DNA of 64,000 nucleotides from Archivesica marissinica. Its lineage: Eukaryota; Mollusca; Bivalvia; Venerida; Vesicomyidae. The DNA lies in the NCBI GenBank assembly GCA_014843695.1, contig CM026390.1:16000302-16064301 (forward strand). Reading direction: 5' to 3'. The notes under the pieces are model-generated. The model was not told the DNA's origin, searched no databases, and was given only the letters and a program-made list of their open reading frames with translations. This document shows positions 1 to 17,960 of the stretch, in pieces (the first letter of the stretch is position 1; each line of letters starts with the position of its first letter). The translations under genes were made by a program, and so were the position numbers.

Positions 1-3000
1 CACGCATTGACAGGGACACACGCAGTGACACGTACATACACAGTGACACGAACACATGCAGTGACACGGACACACGCAGTGACATGGACACACACAGTGA
101 CACGGACATACGCAGTGACACGGACACACGCAGTGACACGGACACACGCAGTGACACGGACATACACAGTGACACTGACATACACAGTGACATGGACATA
201 CGCAGTAACACGGACATACACAGTGACATGGACATACACAGTGACACGGACATACCCAGTGACACGGACACACGCAGTGACACGGACACACGCAGTGAAA
301 CGGACATGCGCAGTGACACATACATACACAGTGACACGGACACATGCAGTGACACGGACATACACAGTGACACGGACACACGCAGTAACACGGACACACG
401 CAGTGACACGGACATACACAGTGACACGGACATACGCAGTGACACGGACACACGCAGTGACACGGACATACACAGTGACACTGACATACACAGTGACATG
501 GACATACGCAGTAACACGGACATACACAGTGACATGGACATACACAGTGACACGGACATACCCAGTGACACGGACACACGCAGTGACACGGACACACGCA
601 GTGAAACGGACACACGCAGTGACACGGACATACACAGTGACACGGACACACGCAATGACACGGACACACACAGTGACATGGACACACGCAGTAACACGGA
701 CACACGCAGTGACACGGACGAGCGCAGTGACACGGACACACACAGTGACACGGACACACGCAGTGACACGGACACACGCAGTGACACGGACACACGCAGT
801 GACACGGACACACGCAGTGACACGGACACACGCAGTGACACGGACATACACAGTGACACTGACATACACAGTGACACGGACACACACAGTGACACGGACA
901 TACGCAGTGACACGGACATGCGCAGTGACAGTTACATACACAGTGACACGGACATACACAGTGATACGGACACACGCAGTGACACGGACACACGCAATGA
1001 CACGGACATACACTGTGACACGGACATACGCAGTGACACGGACACACGCAGTGACACGGACACACGCAGTGACACGGACATACACAGTGACACTGACATA
1101 CACAGTGACACAGACATACGCAGTGACACGGACATACACAGTGACACGGACATACACAGTGACACGGACACACGCAGTGACACGGACACACGCAATGACA
1201 CGGACACACGCAGTGACACGGACATACACAGTGACACGGACATACGCAGTGACACGGACACACGCAGTGACACGGACATACACAGTGACACTGACATACA
1301 CAGTGACATGGACATACGCAGTAACACGGACATACACAGTGACATGGACATACACAGTGACACGGACATACCCAGTGACACGGACACACGCAGTGACACG
1401 GACACACGCAGTGACACGGACATACACAGTGACACGAACACATGCAGTGACACGGACATACACAGTGACACGGACACACGCAGTGACACGGACACACGCA
1501 GTGACACGGACACACGCAATGACACGGACATACACAGTGACACGGACACACGCAGTGACACGGACACACGCAGTGACACGGACACACGCAGTGACACGGA
1601 CACACACAGTGACACGGACACAGGCAGTGACATGGACACACACAGTGACATGGAGATACACAGTGACACGAACACACACAGTGACACGGACATACACAGT
1701 GACATGGACATACACAGTGACACGGACATACACAGTGACACGGACATTCACAGTGACACGAACACACACAGTGACACGGACATACACAGTGACACGGACA
1801 TACACAGTGACACGGACATACACAGTGACACGGACATTCACAGTGACACGAACATACACAGTGACACGGACACAGGCAGTGACATGGACACACACAGTGA
1901 CACGGAGATACACAGTGACACGAACACACACAGTGACACGGACATACACAGTGACATGGACATACACAGTGACACGGACATACACAGTGACACGAACACA
2001 AACAGTGACACGAACATACACAGTGACACGGACATACACAGTGACACGGACATACACAGTGACACGGACATTCACAGTGACACGAACACATACAGTGACA
2101 CGGACACACGTAGTGACATGGACACACACAGTGACACGGACATACACAGTGACACGAACACATGCAATGACATGGACACACACAGTGACACGGACATACA
2201 CAGTGACATGGACACACGCAGTGACACGGACATACACAGTGACACGGACACACGCATTGACATGGACACACGCAGTGACACGGACATACACAGTGACACG
2301 GACACACGCAGTGAAATGGACACACACAGTGACACGGACATACACAGTGACACGGACACACGCATTGACAGGGACACACGCAGTGACACGTACATACACA
2401 GTGACACGAACACATGCAGTGACACGGACACACGCAGTGACATGGACACACACAGTGACACGGACATACGCAGTGACACGGACACACGCAGTGACACGGA
2501 CACACGCAGTGACACGGACATACACAGTGACACTGACATACACAGTGACATGGACATACGCAGTAACACGGACACAGTGACATGGACATACACAGTGACA
2601 CGGACATACCCAGTGACACGGACACACGCAGTGACACGGACACACGCAGTGACACGGACATGCGCAGTGACACATACATACACAGTGACACGGACACATG
2701 CAGTGACACGGACATACACAGTGACACGGACACACGCAGTGACACGGACATACACAGTGACACGGACACACGCAGTGACACGGACACACGCAGTGACACG
2801 GACATACACAGTGACACTGACATACACAGTGACATGGACATACGCAGTAACACGGACATACACAGTGACATGGACATACACAGTGACACGGACATACCCA
2901 GTGACACGGACACACGCAGTGACACGGACACACGCAGTGACACGGACACACGCAGTGACACGGACATACACAGTGACACGGACACACGCAGTGACACGGA

Positions 3001-6000
3001 CACACACAGTGACATGGACACACGCAGTAACACGGACACACGCAGTGACACGGACAAACGCAGTGACACGGACACACGCAGTGACACGGACACACGCAGT
3101 GACACGGACACACGCAGTGACACGGACACACGCAGTGACACGGACACACGCAGTGACACGGACACACGCAGTGACACGGACATACACAGTGACACTGACA
3201 TACACAGTGACACGGACACACACAGTGACACGGACATACGCAGTGACACGGACATGCGCAGTGACAGTTACATACACAGTGACACGGACATACACAGTGA
3301 CACGGACACACGCAGTGACACGGACACACGCAGTGACACGGACATACACTGTGACACGGACATACGCAGTGACACGGACACACGCAGTGACACGGACACA
3401 CGCAGTGACACGGACATACACAGTGACACTGACATACACAGTGACACAGACATACGCAGTGACACGGACATACACAGTGACACGGACATACACAGTGACA
3501 CGGACACACGCAGTGACACGGACACACGCAATGACACGGACACACGCAGTGACACGGACACACACAGTGACACGGACAAAGGCAGTGACATGGACACACA
3601 CAGTGACACGGAGATACACAGTGACACGAACACACACAGTGACACGGACATACACAGTGACATGGACATACACAGTGACACGGACATACACAGTGACACG
3701 GACATACACAGTGACACGGACATTCACAGTGACACGAACACACACAGTGACACGGACACACGCAGTGACATGGACACACACAGTTACACGGACATACACA
3801 GTGACATGAACACATGCAGTGACATGGACACACACAGTGACACGGACATACACAGTGACATGGACACACACAGTGACACGGACATATACAGTGACACGAA
3901 CACACACAGTGACACGGACACACACAGTGACACGGACACACGCATTGACACGGACACACGCAGTGACACGGACACACGCAGTGACACGGACATACACAGT
4001 GACACGGACACACGCAGTGACACGGACATACACAGTGACACGGACATACGCAGTGACACGGACACACGCAGTGACACGGACACACGCAGTGACACGGACA
4101 TACACAGTGACACTGACATACACAGTGACATGGACATACGCAGTAACACGGACATACACAGTGACATGGACATACACAGTGACACGGACATACCCAGTGA
4201 CACGGACACACGCAGTGACACGGACACACGCAGTGAAACGGACACACGCAGTGACACGGACATACACAGTGACACGGACACACGCAATGACACGGACACA
4301 CACAGTGACATAGACACACGCAGTGACACGGACACACGCAGTAACACGGACACACGCAGTGACACGGACGAGCGCAGTGACACGGACACACACAGTGACA
4401 CGGACACACGCAGTGACACGGACACACGCAGTGACACGGACACACGCAGTGACACGGACACACACAGTGACACGGACATACACAGTGACACTGACATACA
4501 CAGTGACACGGACACACACAGTGACACGGACATACGCAGTGATACGGACATGCGCAGTGACAGTTACATACACAGTGACTGGACATACACAGTGATACGG
4601 ACACACGCAGAGACACGGACACACGCAATGACACGGACATACACTGTGACATGGACATACGCAGTGACACGGACACACGCAGTGACACGGACACACGCAG
4701 TGACACGGACATACACAGTGACACTGACATACACAGTGACACAGACATACGCAGTGACACGGACATACACAGTGACACGGACATACACAGTGACACGGAC
4801 ACACGCAGTGACACGGACACACGCAATGACACGGACACACGCAGTGACATGGACACACACAGTGACACGGACACACGCAGTGACACGGATATACGCAGTG
4901 ACACGGACACACGCAGTGACACGGACATACACAGTGACACGGAAATACGCAGTGACACGGACACACGCAGTGACACGGACACACACAGTGACACGGACAC
5001 AGGCAGTGACATGGACACACACAGTGACATGGAGATACACAGTGACACGAACACACACAGTGACACGAACACAAACAGTGACACGAACATACACAGTGAC
5101 ACGGACATACACAGTGACACGGACATACACAGTGACACGGACATTCACAGTGACACGAACACATACAGTGACACGGACACACGTAGTGACATGGACACAC
5201 ACAGTGACACGGACATACACAGTGACACGAACACATGCAATGACATGGACACACACAGTGACACGGACATACACAGTGACATGGACACACGCAGTGACAC
5301 GGACATACACAGTGACACGGACACACGCATTGACATGGACACACGCAGTGACACGGACATACACAGTGACACGGACACACGCAGTGAAATGGACACACAC
5401 AGTGACACGGACATACACAGTGACACGGACACACGCATTGACAGGGACACACGCAGTGACACGTACATACACAGTGACACGAACACATGCAGTGACACGG
5501 ACACACGCAGTGACATGGACACACACAGTGACACGGACATACGCAGTGACACGGACACACGCAGTGACACGGACACACGCAGTGACACGGACATACACAG
5601 TGACACTGACATACACAGTGACATGGACATACGCAGTAACACGGACATACACAGTGACATGGACATACACAGTGACACGGACATACCCAGTGACACGGAC
5701 ACACGCAGTGACACGGACACACGCAGTGACACGGACATGCGCAGTGACACTACATACACAGTGACACGGACACATGCAGTGACACGGACATACACAGTGA
5801 CACGGACACACGCAGTAACACGGACACACGCAGTGACACGGACATACACAGTGACACGGACATACGCAGTGACACGGACACACGCAGTGACACGGACATA
5901 CACAGTGACACTGACATACACAGTGACATGGACATACACAGTAACACGGACATACACAGTGACATGGACATACACAGTGACACGGACATACCCAGTGACA

Positions 6001-9000
6001 CGGACACACGCAGTGACACGGACACACGCAGTGAAACGGACACACGCAGTGACACGGACATACACAGTGACACGGACACACGCAATGACACGGACACACA
6101 CAGTGACATGGACACACGCAGTAACACGGACACACGCAGTGACACGGACGAGCGCAGTGACACGGACACACGCAGTGACACGGACACACGCAGTGACACG
6201 GACACACGCAGTGACACGGACACACGCAGTGACACGGACACAGGCAGTGACACGGACACACGCAGTGACACGGACATACACAGTGACACTGACATACACA
6301 GTGACACGGACACACACAGTGACACGGACATACGCAGTGACACGGACATGCGCAGTGACAGTTACATACACAGTGACACGGACATACACAGTGATACGGA
6401 CACACGCAGTGACACGGACACACGCAATGACACGGACATACACTGTGACACGGACATACGCAGTGACACGGACACACGCAGTGACACGGACACACGCAGT
6501 GACACGGACATACACAGTGACACTGACATACACAGTGACACAGACATACGCAGTGACACGGACATACACAGTGACACGGACATACACAGTGACACGGACA
6601 CACGCAGTGACACGGACACACGCAATGACACGGACACACGCAGTGACACGGACACACACAGTGACACGGACAAAGGCAGTGACATGGACACACACAGTGA
6701 CACGGAGATACACAGTGACACGAACACACACAGTGACACGGACATACACAGTGACATGGACATACACAGTGACACGGACATACACAGTGACACGGACATA
6801 CACAGTGACACGGACATTCACAGTGACACGAACACACACAGTGACACGGACACACGCAGTGACATGGACACACACAGTTACACGGACATACACAGTGACA
6901 TGAACACATGCAGTGACATGGACACACACAGTGACACGGACATACACAGTGACATGGACACACACAGTGACACGGACATACACAGTGACACGAACACACA
7001 CAGTGACACGGACACACACAGTGACACGGACACACGCATTGACACGGACACACGCAGTGACACGGACACACGCAGTGACACGGACATACACAGTGACACG
7101 GACACACGCAGTGACACGGACATACACAGTGACACGGACATACGCAGTGACACGGACACACGCAGTGACACGGACACACGCAGTGACACGGACATACACA
7201 GTGACACTGACATACACAGTGACATGGACATACGCAGTAACACGGACATACACAGTGACATGGACATACACAGTGACACGGACATACCCAGTGACACGGA
7301 CACACGCAGTGACACGGACACACGCAGTGAAACGGACACACGCAGTGACACGGACATACACAGTGACACGGACATACGCAGTGACACGGACACACACAGT
7401 GACATGGACACACGCAGTGACACGGACACACGCAGTAACACGGACACACGCAGTGACACGGACATACACAGTGACACGGACACACACAGTGACACGGACA
7501 CACGCAGTGACACGGACACACGCAGTGACACGGACACACGCAGTGACACGGACACACACAGTGACACGGACATACACAGTGACACTGACATACACAGTGA
7601 CACGGACACACACAGTGACACGGACATACGCAGTGACACGGACATGCGCAGTGACAGTTACATACACAGTGACTGGACATACACAGTGATACGGACACAC
7701 GCAGAGACACGGACACACGCAATGACACGGACATACACTGTGACATGGACATACGCAGTGACACGGACACACGCAGTGACACGGACACACGCAGTGACAC
7801 GGACATACACAGTGACACTGACATACACAGTGACACAGACATACGCAGTGACACGGACATACACAGTGACACGGACATACACAGTGACACGGACACACGC
7901 AGTGACACGGACACACGCAATGACACGGACACACGCAGTGACATGGACACACACAGTGACACGGACACACGCAGTGACACGGATATACGCAGTGACACGG
8001 ACACACGCAGTGACACGGACACACGCAGTGACACGGACACACGCAGTGACACGGACACACGCAGTGACACGGACACACACAGTGACACGGACATACGCAG
8101 TGACACGGACATGCGCAGTGACAGTTACATACACAGTGACACGGACATACACAGTCATACGGACACACGCAGTGACACGGACACACGCAATGACACGGAC
8201 ATACACTGTGACACGGACATACGCAGTGACACGGACACACGCAGTGACACGGACACACGCAGTGACACGGACATACACAGTGACACTGACATACACAGTG
8301 ACACAGACATACGCAGTGACACGGACATACACAGTGACACGGACATACACAGTGACACGGACACACGCAGTGACACGGACACACGCAATGACACGGACAC
8401 ACGCAGTGACACGGACACACACAGTGACACGGACACATGCAGTGACATGGACACACACAGTGACACGGAGATACACAGTGACACGAACACACACAGTGAC
8501 ACGGACATACACAGTGACATGGACATACACAGTGACACGGACATACACAGTGACACGGACATACACAGTGACACGGACATTCACAGTGACACGAACACAC
8601 ACAGTGACACGGACACACGCAGTGACATGGACACACACAGTGACACGGACATACACAGTGACATGAACACATGCAGTGACATGGACACACACAGTGACAC
8701 GGACATACACAGTGACACGGACACACGCATTGACACGGACACACGCAGTGACACGGACATACACAGTGACACGACCACATGCAGTGACACGGACATACAC
8801 AGTGACATGAACACATGCAGTGACATGGACACACACAGTGACACGGACATACACAGTGACATGGACACACACAGTGACACGGACATACACAGTGACACTA
8901 ACACACACAGTGACACGGACACACACAGTGACACGGACACACGCATTGACACGGACACACGCAGTGACAAGGACACCCCAGTGACACGGACATACACAGT

Positions 9001-12000
9001 GACACGGACACACGCAGTGACATGGACACACACAGTGACACGGACACACGCAGTGACACGGACACACAATGACACGGACACAGCAGTGACACGGACACAC
9101 ACAGTGACACGGACACAGGCAGTGACATGGACATACACAGTGACACGAACACATGCAGTGACACGGACACACGCAGTGACACGGACACACGCAGTGACAC
9201 GGACACACGCAGTGACACGGACACACGCAATGACACGGACATACACAGTGACACGGACACACGCAGTGACACGGACACACGCAGTGACACGGACACACGC
9301 AGTGACACGGACACACACAGTGACACGGACACAGGCAGTGACATGGACACACACAGTGACATGGAGATACACAGTGACACGAACACACACAGTGACACGG
9401 ACATACACAGTGACACGGACACACGCAGTGACACGGACACACGCAGTGACACGGACACACACAGTGACACGGACATACACAGTGACATGAACACATGCAG
9501 TGACATGGACACACACAGTGACACGGAGATACACAGTGACACGAACACACACAGTGACACGGACATACACAGTGACATGGACATACACAGTGACACGGAC
9601 ATACACAGTGACACGGACATACACAGTGACACGGACATTCACAGTGACACGAACACACACAGTGACACGGACACACGCAGTGACATGAACACATGCAGTG
9701 ACATGGACACACACAGTGACACGGACATACACAGTGACATGGACACACACAGTGACACGGACATATACAGTGACACGAACACACAGTGACACGGACACAC
9801 ACAGTGACACGGACACACGCATGACACGGACACACGCAGTGACACGGACACACGCAGTGACACGGACATACACAGTGACACGGACACACGCAGTGACATG
9901 GACACACACAGTGACACGGACATACACAGTGACACGGACACACGCATTGACACGGACACACGCAGTGACACGGACATACACAGTGACACGAACACATGCA
10001 GTGACACGGACATACACAGTGACATGAACACATGCAGTGACATGGACACACACAGTGACACGGACATACACAGTGACATGGACACACACAGTGACACGGA
10101 CATACACAGTGACACGAACACACACAGTGACACGGACACACACAGTGACACGGACACACGCATTGACACGGACACACGCAGTGACAAGGACACACCCAGT
10201 GACACGGACATACACAGTGACACGGACACACGCAGAGACATGGACACACACAGTGACACGGACATACACAGTGATACGGACATACACAGTGACACGGACA
10301 TTCACAGTGACACGAACACATACAGTGATACGGACAAACGTAGTGACATGGACACACACAGTGACACGGACATACACAGTGACACGAACACATGCAGTGA
10401 CATGGACACACACAGTGACACGGACATACACAGTGACATGGACACATGCAGTGACACGGACATACACAGTGACACGGACACACGCATTGACACGGACACA
10501 CGCAGTGACATGGACTCACACAGTGACACGGACATACACAGTGACACGGACACACGCATTGACAGGGACACACGCAGTGACACGTACATACACAGTGACA
10601 AGAACACATGCAGTGACACGGACACACGCAGTGACATGGACACACACAGTGACACGGACACACGCAGTGACACGGACATACGCAGTGACACGGACACACG
10701 CAGTGACACGGACATACACAGTGACACTGACATACACAGTGACACAGACATACGCAGTGACACGGACATACACAGTGACACGGACACACGCAGTGACACG
10801 GACACACGCAATGACACGGACACACGCAGTGACACGGACACACACACTGACACGGACAAATGCAGTGACATGGACACACACAGTGACACGGAGATACACA
10901 GTGACACGAACACACACAGTGGCACGGACATACACAGTGACATGGACATACACAGTGAAACGGACATACACAGTGACACGGACATACACAGTGACACGGA
11001 CATTCACAGTGACACGAACACACACAGTGACACGGACACACGCAGTGACATGGACACACACAGTTACACGGACATACACAGTGACATGACACATGCAGTG
11101 ACAGGACACACACAGTGACACGGACATACACAGTGACACGAACACACACAGTGACACGGACACACACAGTGACACGGACACACGCAGTGACACGGACACA
11201 TGCAGTGACACGGACACACGCAGTGACACGGACATACACAGTGACACGGACACACGCAGTGACATGGACACACACAGTGACACGGACATACACAGTGACA
11301 CGGACACACGCATTGACACGGACACACGCAGTGACACGGACATACACAGTGACACGAACACATGCAGTGACACGGACATACACAGTGACATGAACACATG
11401 CAGTGACATGGACACACACAGTGACACGGACATACACAGTGACATGGACACACACAGTGACACGGACATACACAGTGACACGAACACACACAGTGACACG
11501 GACACACACAGTGACACGGACACACGCATTGACACGGACACACGCAGTGACAAGGACACACCCAGTGACACGGACATACACAGTGACACGGACACACGCA
11601 GTGACATGGACACACACAGTGACACGGACACACGCAGTGACACGGACACACGCAATGACACGGACACACGCAGTGACACGGACACACACAGTGACACGGA
11701 CACACGCAGTGACATGGACATACACAGTGACACGAACACATGCAGTGACACGGACACACGCAGTGACACGGACACACGCAGTGACACGGACACACGCAGT
11801 GACACGGACACACGCAATGACACGGACATACACAGTGACATAGACACACGCAGTGACACGGAAACACGCAGTGACACGGACACACGCAGTGACACGGACA
11901 TACACAGTGACACGGACATTCACAGTGACACGAACACACACAGTGACACGGACACACGCAGTGACATGGACACACAGTGACACGGACATACACAGTGACA

Positions 12001-15000
12001 CGAACACATGCAGTGACATGGACACACACAGTGACACGGTCATACACAGTGACATGGACACACGCAGTGACACGGACATACACAGTGACACGGACACACG
12101 CATTGACACGGACACACGCAGTGACATGGACTCACACAGTGACACGGACATACACAGTGACACGGACACACGCATTGACAGGGACACACGCAGTGACACG
12201 TACATACACAGTGACAAGAACACATGCAGTGACACGGACACACGCAGTGACATGGACACACACAGTGACACGGACACACGCAGTGACACGGATATACGCA
12301 GTGACACGGACACACGCAGTGACACGGACATACACAGTGACACTGACATACACAGTGACACAGACATACGCAGTGACACGGACATACACAGTGACACGGA
12401 CATACACAGTGACACGGACACACGCAGTGACACGGACACACGCAATGACACGGACACACGCAGTGACACGGACACACACACTGACACGGACAAATGCAGT
12501 GACATGGACACACACAGTGACACGGAGATACACAGTGACACGAACACACACAGTGACACGGACATACACAGTGACATGGACATACACAGTGACACGGACA
12601 TACACAGTGACACGGACATACACAGTGACACGGACATTCACAGTGACACGAACACACACAGTGACACGGACACACGCAGTGACATGGACACACACAGTTA
12701 CACGGACATACACAGTGACATGAACACATGCAGTGACATGGACACACACAGTGACACGGACATACACAGTGACATGGACACACACAGTGACACGGACATA
12801 TACAGTGACACGAACACACACAGTGACACGGACACACACAGTGACACGGACACACGCATTGACACGGACACACGCAGTGACACGGACACACGCAGTGATA
12901 CGGACATACACAGTGACACGGACACACGCAGTGACATGGACACACACAGTGACACGGACATACACAGTGACACGGACACACGCAGTGACACGGACATACA
13001 CAGTGACACGAACACATGCAGTGACACGGACATACACAGTGACATGAACACATGCAGTGACATGGACACACACAGTGACACGGACATACACAGTGACACG
13101 GACACACACAGTGACACGGACATACACAGTGACACGGACACACACAGTGACACGGACACACACAGTGACACGGACACACGCAGTGACACGGACACACGCA
13201 GTGACACGGACACACCAGTGACACGGACATACACAGTGACACGGACACACGCAGTGACATGGACACACACAGTGACACGGACACACGCAGTGACACGGAC
13301 ACACGCATGACACGGACACAGCAGTGACACGGACACACACAGTGACACGGACACACGCAGTGACACGGACATACACAGTGACACGGACACACGCAGTGAC
13401 ACGGACACACACAGTGACACGGACATACACAGTGACACGGACACACACAGTGACACGGACACACGCAGTGACACGGACACACACAGTGACACGGACATAC
13501 ACAGTGACACGGACACACGCAGTGACACGGACATACGCAGTGACACGGACATACACAGTGACACGGACACACACAGTGACACGGACACACGCAGTGACAT
13601 GGACACACACAGTGACACGGACATACACAGTGACACGAACACACACAGTGACACGGACATACACAGTGACATGGACATACACAGTGACACGGACATACAC
13701 AGTGACACGGACACACGCAGTGACACGGACATACACAGTGACACGGACATACACAGTGACACGGACATACACAGTGACACGGACATACACAGTGACATGG
13801 ACACACACAGTGACACGGACATACACAGTGACATGGACACACACAGTGACACGGACATACACAGTGACACGGACACACACAGTGACACGGACACACACAG
13901 TGACACGGACATACACAGTGACACGGACACACACAGTGACACGGACACACGCAGTGACATGGACACACACAGTGACACGGACATACACAGTGACACGAAC
14001 ACATGCAGTGACATGGACACACACAGTGACACGGACATACACAGTGACATGGACACACGCAGTGACACGGACATACACAGTGACACGGACACACGCAGTG
14101 ACACGGACACACGCAGTGACACGGACATACACAGTGACACGGACACACGCAGTGACATGGACACACACAGTGACACGGACATACACAGTGACACGGACAC
14201 ACGCAGTGACACGGACACACGCAGTGACACGGACATACACAGTGACACGAACACATGCAGTGACACGGACACACGCAGTGACATGGACACACACAGTGAC
14301 ACGGACACACGCAGTGACACGGACATACGCAGTGACACGGACACACGCAGTGACACGGACATACACAGTGACACGGACATACGCAGTGACACGGACATAC
14401 ACAGTGACACGGACACACACAATGACACGGACATGCGCAGTGACACTTACATACACAGTGACACGGACACATGCAGTGACACGGACATACACAGTGACAC
14501 GGACACACGCAGTGACACGGACATACACAGTGACACGGACACACGCAGTGACACGGACACACGCAGTGACACGGACACACGCAGTGACACGGACATACAC
14601 AGTGACACGGACATACACAGTGACACGGACACACACAGTGACACGGACATACACAGTGACACGGACACACGCAGTGACATGGACACACGCAGTGACACGG
14701 ACATACGCAGTGACATGGACACACGCAGTGACACGGACACACGCAGTGACACGGACACACACAGTGACACGGACACACGCAGTGACACGGACACACACAG
14801 TGACACGGACACACGCAGTGACACGGACACACACAGTGACACGGACACACGCAGTGACACGGACACACACAGTGACACGGACACACACAGTGACACGGAC
14901 ACACACAGTGACACGGACACACACAGTGACACGGACACACGCAGTGACACGGACACACACAGTGACACGGACACACACAGTGACACGGACACACGCAGTG

Positions 15001-17960
15001 ACACGGACACACACAGTGACATGGACACACGCATTGACACGGACATACGCAGTGACATGGACACACGCAGTGACACGGACACACGCAGTGACACGGACAC
15101 ACACAGTGACACGGACATACACAGTGACATGGACATACACAGTGACACAGACACACGCAGTGACACGGACACACGCAGTGACATGGACACACGCATTGAC
15201 ACGGACATAAACAGTGACACGGACATACGCAGTGACATGGACATACACAGTGACACAGACACACGCAGTGACATGGACACACGCAGTGACACGGACATAC
15301 ACAGTGACACAGACACACGCAGTGACACGGACACACGCAGTGACATGGACACACGCAGTGACACGGACATACACAGTGACACAGACACACGCAGTGACAC
15401 GGACACACGCAGTGCCATGGACACACGCAGTGACACGGACACACGCAGTGACACGGACACACACAGTGACATGTACACACGCAGTGAAACGGACACACAC
15501 AGTGACACGGACATACGCAGTAACACGGACACACGCAGTGACACGGACATACACAGTGACACTGACATACACAGTGACACGGACACACGCAGTGACACGG
15601 ACATGCGCAGTGACAGTTACATACACAGTGACACGGACATACACAGTGATACGGACACACGCAGTGACACGGACACACGCAATGACACGGACATACACTG
15701 TGACACGGACATACACTGTGACACGGACATACGCAGTGACACGGACACACGTAGTGACACGGACACACGCAGTGACACGGACATACACAGTGACACTGAC
15801 ATACACAGTGACACAGACATACGCAGTGACACGGACATACACAGTGACACGGACATACACAGTGATACGGACACACGCAGTGACACGGACACACGCAGTG
15901 ACACGGACACACGCAGTGACACGGACATACACAGTGACACGGACACACGCAATGACACGGACATACACAGTGACATGGACACACGCAGTAACACGGACAC
16001 ACGCAGTAACACGGACGAGCGTAGTGACACGGACACACACAGTGACACGGACACACGCAGTGATACGGACACACGCAGTGACACGGACACACGCAGTGAC
16101 ACGGACACACGCAGTGACACGGACACACGCAGTGACACGGACATACACAGTGACACCGACATACACAGTGACACGGACACACACAGTGACACGGACATAC
16201 GCAGTGACACGGACACACGCAATGACATGGACACACGCATTGACACGGACATACGCAGTGACATGGACACACGCAGTGACACGGACACACGCAGTGACAC
16301 GGACACACACAGTGACACGGACACACGCAGTGACACGGACACACACAGTGACACGGACACACGCAGTGACACGGACACACACAGTGACACGGACACACGC
16401 AGTGACACGGACACACACAGTGACACGGACACACACAGTGACACGGACACACGCAGTGACACGGACACACACAGTGACATGGACACACGCATTGACACGG
16501 ACATACGCAGTGACATGGTCACACGCAGTGACACGGACACACGCAGTGACACGGACACACACAGTGACACGGACATACACAGTGACATGGACACACGCAG
16601 TGACACGGACATACACAGTGACACAGACACACGCAGTGACACGGACACACGCAGTGACATGGACACATGCATTGACACGGACATACACAGTGACACGGAC
16701 ATACGCAGTGACATGGACATACACAGTGACACAGACACACGCAGTGACATGGACACGCAGTGACACGGACATACACAGTGACACAGACACACGCAGTGAC
16801 ACGGACACACGCAGTGACATGGACACACGCAGTGACACGGACATACACAGTGACACAGACACACGCAGTGACACGGACACACGCAGTGCCATGGACACAC
16901 GCAGTGACACGGACACACGCAGTGACACGGACACACACAGTGACATGTACACACGCAGTGACACGGACACACACAGTGACACGGACATACGCAGTAACAC
17001 GGACACACGCAGTGACACGGACGAGCGCAGTGACACGGACACACACAGTGACACGGACACACGCAGTGACACGGACACACGCAGTGACACGGACACACGC
17101 AGTGACACGGACACACGCAGTGACACGGACATACACAGTGACACTGACATACACAGTGACACGGACACACACAGTGACACGGACACACGCAGTGACACGG
17201 ACATGCGCAGTGACAGTTACATACACAGTGACACGGACATACACAGTGATACGGACACACGCAGTGACACGGACACACGCAATGACACGGACATACACTG
17301 TGACACGGACATACACTGTGACACGGACATACGCAGTGACACGGACACACGTAGTGACACGGACACACGCAGTGACACGGACATACACAGTGACACTGAC
17401 ATACACAGTGACACAGACATACGCAGTGACACGGACATACACAGTGACACGGACATACACAGTGATACGGACACACGCAGTGACACGGACACACGCAGTG
17501 ACACGGACATACACAGTGACACGGACACACGCAGTGACATGGACACACACAGTGACACGGACATACACAGTGACACGGACACACGCATTGACACGGACAC
17601 ACGCAGTGACACGGACATACACAGTGACACGAACACATGCAGTGACACGGACATACACAGTGACATGAACACATGCAGTGACATGGACACACACAGTGAC
17701 ACGGACATACACAGTGACATGGACACACACAGTGACACTGACATACACAGTGACACGAACACACACAGTGACACGGACACACACAGTGACATGGACACAC
17801 GCATTGACACGGACACACGCAGTGACACGGACACACGCAGTGACACGGACATACACAGTGACACGGACACACGCAGTGACACGGACACACACAGTGACAT
17901 GTACACACCCAGTGACACGGACATACGCAGTGACATGGACATACGCAGTGACAAGGACAT
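1..17960. repeat. 18-bp tandem array, CA-rich, about 1,000 monomers
   Basis: The monomer ACACGGACACACGCAGTG recurs head to tail with very few indels from the window start to about 17960. Common variants are ACATGG for ACACGG, ACATAC for ACACAC, ACACAG for ACGCAG, CACTGAC for CACGGAC, and GTAACA for GTGACA. The + strand is almost free of T apart from the CAGTG core. Because 18 is divisible by 3 and the monomer lacks stops in several frames, giant open frames appear on both strands; they have no coding character. The array lies upstream of exon A of the ABAT gene, so it is probably intronic, although its left end is outside the window. Higher-order copies are described separately. A few monomers are cut short, for example near 2575, 9785 and 11090. 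Confidence 0.97.
2600..8787. repeat. higher-order repeat, two tandem copies of about 3,094 bp
   Basis: Rare monomer variants recur at a constant spacing of 3,094 bp. CAGTTACATA occurs at 3265 and 6359, and again at 4561 and 7655. CAGTTACACG occurs at 3781 and 6875. The aberrant GTGACTGGAC is seen just after 4561 and just after 7655. The copies therefore run approximately 2600-5693 and 5694-8787. The spacing is 172 monomers of 18 bp minus 2 bases. Looser repeats of the same kind occur elsewhere in the array: about 1.6 kb between 10.3-11.1 and 12.0-12.7 kb, and 1,600 bp between 15614 and 17214. The exact outer boundaries are estimates. Confidence 0.8.

Noticed and set aside
1..17960. Very long open frames on both strands (repeats of S-D-T-D, V-T-R-T and C-P-C-H type)
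   Set aside because: They arise because the monomer is 18 bases and stop-free in several frames at once. They are open on both strands, overlap each other, have no start context, and lie next to a real exon in a presumed intron.
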